The notes under the pieces are model-generated. The model was given only the letters and a program-made list of their open reading frames with translations. It was not told the origin of the DNA and made no database searches. From the NCBI RefSeq assembly GCF_900890425.1, contig NZ_CAAHFG010000001.1:3720001-3784000 (forward strand): DNA of 64,000 nt, in the 5' to 3' direction. This DNA is from Pontiella desulfatans (lineage in GTDB: Bacteria > Verrucomicrobiota > Kiritimatiellia > Kiritimatiellales > Pontiellaceae). Positions 61,639 through 64,000 of this stretch are shown piece after piece; the stretch's first letter is position 1, and each line of letters starts with the position of its first letter. A program made the translations under genes and the position numbers.

Positions 61639-62724
61639 TCACGTTCCCGGTTTGTAGTCGTCGTAATATCGGTTCACCTCATCCTGCCGGCCGAAAGTCG
61701 TTAGGATCAGGGCGGCGCGGATCCACATGCCGTTGCGCATCTGGCGCCAGTAGACCGCGCGCGGGTCGTTGTCGATATCGGTGCTGATTTCCTTGCGGCG
61801 CGGCAACGGATGCAGGATCACACAGGTATCCTTGATGATGTCCATGTGCTCGGCGCCGATACTGAAACCCGAAGTATCGATCGTGCTGCTTTCGCCTTCG
61901 GCGTCCCATTCGTCCTGGATGCGGGTCATGTAGATGGCATCCGCGATCGGCATGATCCCGGCGAAATCCTGCGTCACAACATACCGGGTTCCGGCCTGGT
62001 CCAGCAGATGCAGGATATCCTGGCCAATCTGCAATTGTTCCGGAGCCACGAAATAGAGCGTCACATCCTTGTAGAGCGTCAGCATCCAGGCCAGCGAGCG
62101 CACCGTCCGGCCCCGCATCAGGTCGCCCACGAAAACCACGTGCTTTCCATCCACTCCACCGATCTTCTCGAAACTGCGTTCGAGCGTATAGATGTCCAGC
62201 AAGGCCTGCGTCGGGTGCTGATCCGACCCGGAACCGGCATTCAGCACGGGAATCTCGCGGCCGGTATGCGCGAGCATCCAGGCCACACGTTCGGCAAAGC
62301 CGCCGACCGGATGGCGCATGATGATCATGTCGGCATAGGAGCTGAAGGTCCGGATCGTATCCTCCGGCGACTCGCCTTTCACCTCGCTCGAGGTCTTCGT
62401 GTCGCGCACGTCCATCGTATCGAGGCCGAGAATCTGGCACGCGGCGTTATGCGAAAGGTAGGTGCGCGAAGAAGGTTGCGCGAAATAGAGCATCGCCCGC
62501 TTATCCGACAGCAGGGTCTTCAGGAAGTTTGCCCCCTCGCGGCGTTTGTTGATGCGTTTAATGCGCGTGGCCAATGTGCAAAGTTCCTCCAACTTGGTGC
62601 GGGTGAACTGCTGCGCGATCAGCGTATGCGGTGGTTCCGACTGGAAATAGCCCCCCTTCTCCGTTAGCGGAAGAGCCTTGAAATCCTTCCATGAGATGCC
62701 GCTTAGTTTTTTATCCGTATCCAT
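61639..62724 (-). CDS. pyrB: aspartate carbamoyltransferase, catalytic-type
   Basis: The protein has 361 residues from MDTDKKLSGISWKDFKALPL. AAAGGAAATT precedes ATG 62724; a longer frame is not needed. Carbamoyl-phosphate loop FAQPSSRTYLSHNAA, IIMRHPVGG, SDQHPTQALLDIY, LMRGRTVRSLAWML and ILHPLPRR are present. It is longer than the 300-residue E. coli subunit and belongs to the long pyrB type. Catalyses the first committed step of pyrimidine synthesis. No pyrI seen. Divergent from mfd. Confidence 0.92.
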   Translation of the reverse strand: MDTDKKLSGISWKDFKALPLTEKGGYFQSEPPHTLIAQQFTRTKLEELCTLATRIKRINKRREGANFLKTLLSDKRAMLYFAQPSSRTYLSHNAACQILGLDTMDVRDTKTSSEVKGESPEDTIRTFSSYADMIIMRHPVGGFAERVAWMLAHTGREIPVLNAGSGSDQHPTQALLDIYTLERSFEKIGGVDGKHVVFVGDLMRGRTVRSLAWMLTLYKDVTLYFVAPEQLQIGQDILHLLDQAGTRYVVTQDFAGIMPIADAIYMTRIQDEWDAEGESSTIDTSGFSIGAEHMDIIKDTCVILHPLPRRKEISTDIDNDPRAVYWRQMRNGMWIRAALILTTFGRQDEVNRYYDDYKPGT

Positions 62725-62824
62725 AATTTCCTTTGCCCCTTTCTCCAACAAGCTTCCAATAATAGCGGCCGAGAGAACAAAGTCCACCCTTCCAATCCGG
62801 GTTTTCTTCACCTACATTCCCAGC

Positions 62825-64000
62825 ATGGCAGTCGAAGAGAACAAAACAAGCACCCCCGGGGTCGATCCGGCGGTGCTTAAAAGGTTTACCGGGAAACATG
62901 CGCGGGTGGTGGACGCCCCCATCTGCGCGCAAGCCCTGCTCTGCCGGGATATCTTCCAGATCCTCAAACAAAACGTGCTATGGATTGCCGCCGATGTCCG
63001 CGAAATGGAACGCCTCCACGAATCGCTGCGCACGCTTGTGGAAGATACCGCAGGCGCCCCGTCGATCCCGCCGCAAGACATCCACCTCTTCCAACCCATG
63101 GAAAAGGATCCCGCCGTCTTCGGGGAACACCTCAAACTTGTCCAATACCTCACCCCTCCCGGACCCCACGGAAAAAGTCACGATCGTGACATTTTCCGTG
63201 GGGTCCGGTTTATCATCGTCACCTGCCCGCAGGCGCTGGAGCAGGAGGTTCCGCTCGCGGGGGAATCCGAACTGGCGGTTCAAACGCTTAGGGTCGGGGA
63301 GGAACATCATCCTCAAACCCTGACCGGTTGGATGTCGGATGCCGGCTATGAATTTGGCGTGGAAGTCTACTCCCAGGGAGAGGCCGCGCTGCGCGGCGGC
63401 ATTCTCGACTGCTGGCCCCCCGGCTCCCCCCGCCCCGTGCGTATCGAGTTCTTCGGCGACGAAATCGACTCCATCCGCTATTTCGATGACCAGACCCAAT
63501 GCTCCATAGAGAAGATCGATTCCGTCCAGCTCCCGCAAATGGACTTTGGCTTTGCCGGCGAAGACTCCTGCCCAATTACCGACCTTCTCCCCGAAAACAC
63601 CCTGATCGTTAATCCAGATGCGGCGGAAGATCTCGCCCAAAGGCGCAACGGCACCCATGAAGCGAGCCTGGCGGCTACTCGGCTTGAGCGAAGCGGGCAA
63701 GCAATAAATACCCGCTTTGATTTTTACGATACCGGACTCGTATCGGTTTCCTATGACACGCATCCGAAAGAGGCCGAACAGGCCCGCCGCCGGTTCGTGG
63801 ATCAGCGCTGTGCCGATGCTTCCGCCGATTGGAGCGTGCATTTCTATTTTGAAACCCGGGGCACCCTGAACCGGTTCAGGGAGCTTTATGAAGAGCTGGA
63901 GGGGTTCGATGCGCTGCAACTGCACCACGGCGTACTGCACGAGAGCGCCATCGACCACGGCCGGAAATTCCTGATCGTCACCGAATCCGACTTCTATGCC
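62825..64000 (+). CDS. mfd: Mfd, transcription-repair coupling factor (3' end beyond window)
   Basis: The frame is open to the last base, with 392 residues visible from MAVEENKTSTPGVDPAVLKR. The UvrB-homology N-terminal domains are recognised by EFGVEVYSQGEAALRGGILDCW, PVRIEFFGDEIDSIRYFD and the DFGFAGEDS region. No helicase motifs are reached. A 50-bp palindrome (63159-63208) lies in frame and codes for PGPHGKSHDRDIFRGVR between two otherwise ordinary segments. Mfd removes stalled RNA polymerase and recruits UvrA; uvrB is 8 kb away. Confidence 0.9.
   Translation, partial: MAVEENKTSTPGVDPAVLKRFTGKHARVVDAPICAQALLCRDIFQILKQNVLWIAADVREMERLHESLRTLVEDTAGAPSIPPQDIHLFQPMEKDPAVFGEHLKLVQYLTPPGPHGKSHDRDIFRGVRFIIVTCPQALEQEVPLAGESELAVQTLRVGEEHHPQTLTGWMSDAGYEFGVEVYSQGEAALRGGILDCWPPGSPRPVRIEFFGDEIDSIRYFDDQTQCSIEKIDSVQLPQMDFGFAGEDSCPITDLLPENTLIVNPDAAEDLAQRRNGTHEASLAATRLERSGQAINTRFDFYDTGLVSVSYDTHPKEAEQARRRFVDQRCADASADWSVHFYFETRGTLNRFRELYEELEGFDALQLHHGVLHESAIDHGRKFLIVTESDFYA
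63159..63208. repeat. palindromic element in frame within mfd
   Basis: A near-perfect 50-bp palindrome with arms CCGGACCCCACGGAAAA and TTTTCCGTGGGGTCCGG around GTCACGATCGTGAC. It keeps the mfd frame open. The arms and layout resemble the element at 55885-55924. Confidence 0.75.

Noticed and set aside
62978-63958. 326-codon minus-strand frame at the right edge
   Set aside because: Antisense to the mfd frame, which matches conserved Mfd motifs and reads to the window end.

Overview
The window looks like part of a marine, polysaccharide-degrading bacterium of the PVC group, most likely Kiritimatiellota (Pontiella-like). That placement is an inference from four S1 sulfatases, a DUF2264 protein, glycosaminoglycan-type lyases and a GH95 fucosidase beside ordinary housekeeping genes. 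No rRNA or other taxonomic marker is present.

Region 1 (1-15.4 kb) is a carbohydrate locus. It holds the 3' part of a PL8 chondroitin-ABC-type lyase, a heparinase II/III-like lipoprotein, a GH95 alpha-fucosidase, a decayed GH29 fucosidase remnant, a sulfatase, a DUF2264 protein and a second sulfatase. A complete IS4-family element sits exactly on the start codon of the first sulfatase and supplies a replacement ATG. The gene mix (chondroitin lyase, fucosidases, sulfatases) would suit a fucosylated chondroitin sulfate.

Region 2 (15.5-45.5 kb) is a genomic island of defence-type and mobile modules. It contains a three-gene HipBST-type kinase toxin system with three operators spaced 40 bp apart, small unknown genes, a broken HerA/DUF87 ATPase, and an element of about 19 kb (18.6-37.5 kb). 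That element carries an integrase next to tRNA-Phe, a sliding-clamp-like protein, a RecA-fold ATPase with a Walker-A-less paralogue, a PD-(D/E)XK nuclease, a RadC-like protein, a zinc-ribbon Rep candidate beside a 148-bp nested inverted repeat, and several unknown genes. Further right lie an AbiEi/AbiEii toxin-antitoxin pair, a DUF4160/DUF2442 pair and an rve-type insertion sequence. Two recombinase-in-trio (RIT) elements are inserted. One splits ardC inside its HELAH zinc motif and the other sits in a tRNA-Pro-like repeat. Both share an unusual end structure: an extra 26-bp unit made of the inverted target hexamer plus a 20-bp palindrome or near-palindrome of element tips, always downstream of the third recombinase. 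The modules of the island are bounded by copies of a short motif (AACCCCAGTT in either orientation), GTTCGCC hairpins and tRNA-Pro-like 3' ends, giving a cassette-array appearance.

Region 3 (45.6-52.9 kb) has tRNA-Gly(CCC), two more secreted sulfatases, a large HEAT-repeat/propeller-like secreted protein and a DUF6364-like/PIN toxin-antitoxin pair.

Region 4 (52.9-64 kb) is core genome: uvrB, a rhomboid protease, queF, queD-queC-queE (queuosine precursor synthesis), two HAD phosphatases, a heptosyltransferase-like glycosyltransferase, argF, pyrB and the 5' part of mfd. A palindromic element occurs upstream of queF, and a related one lies in frame inside mfd.
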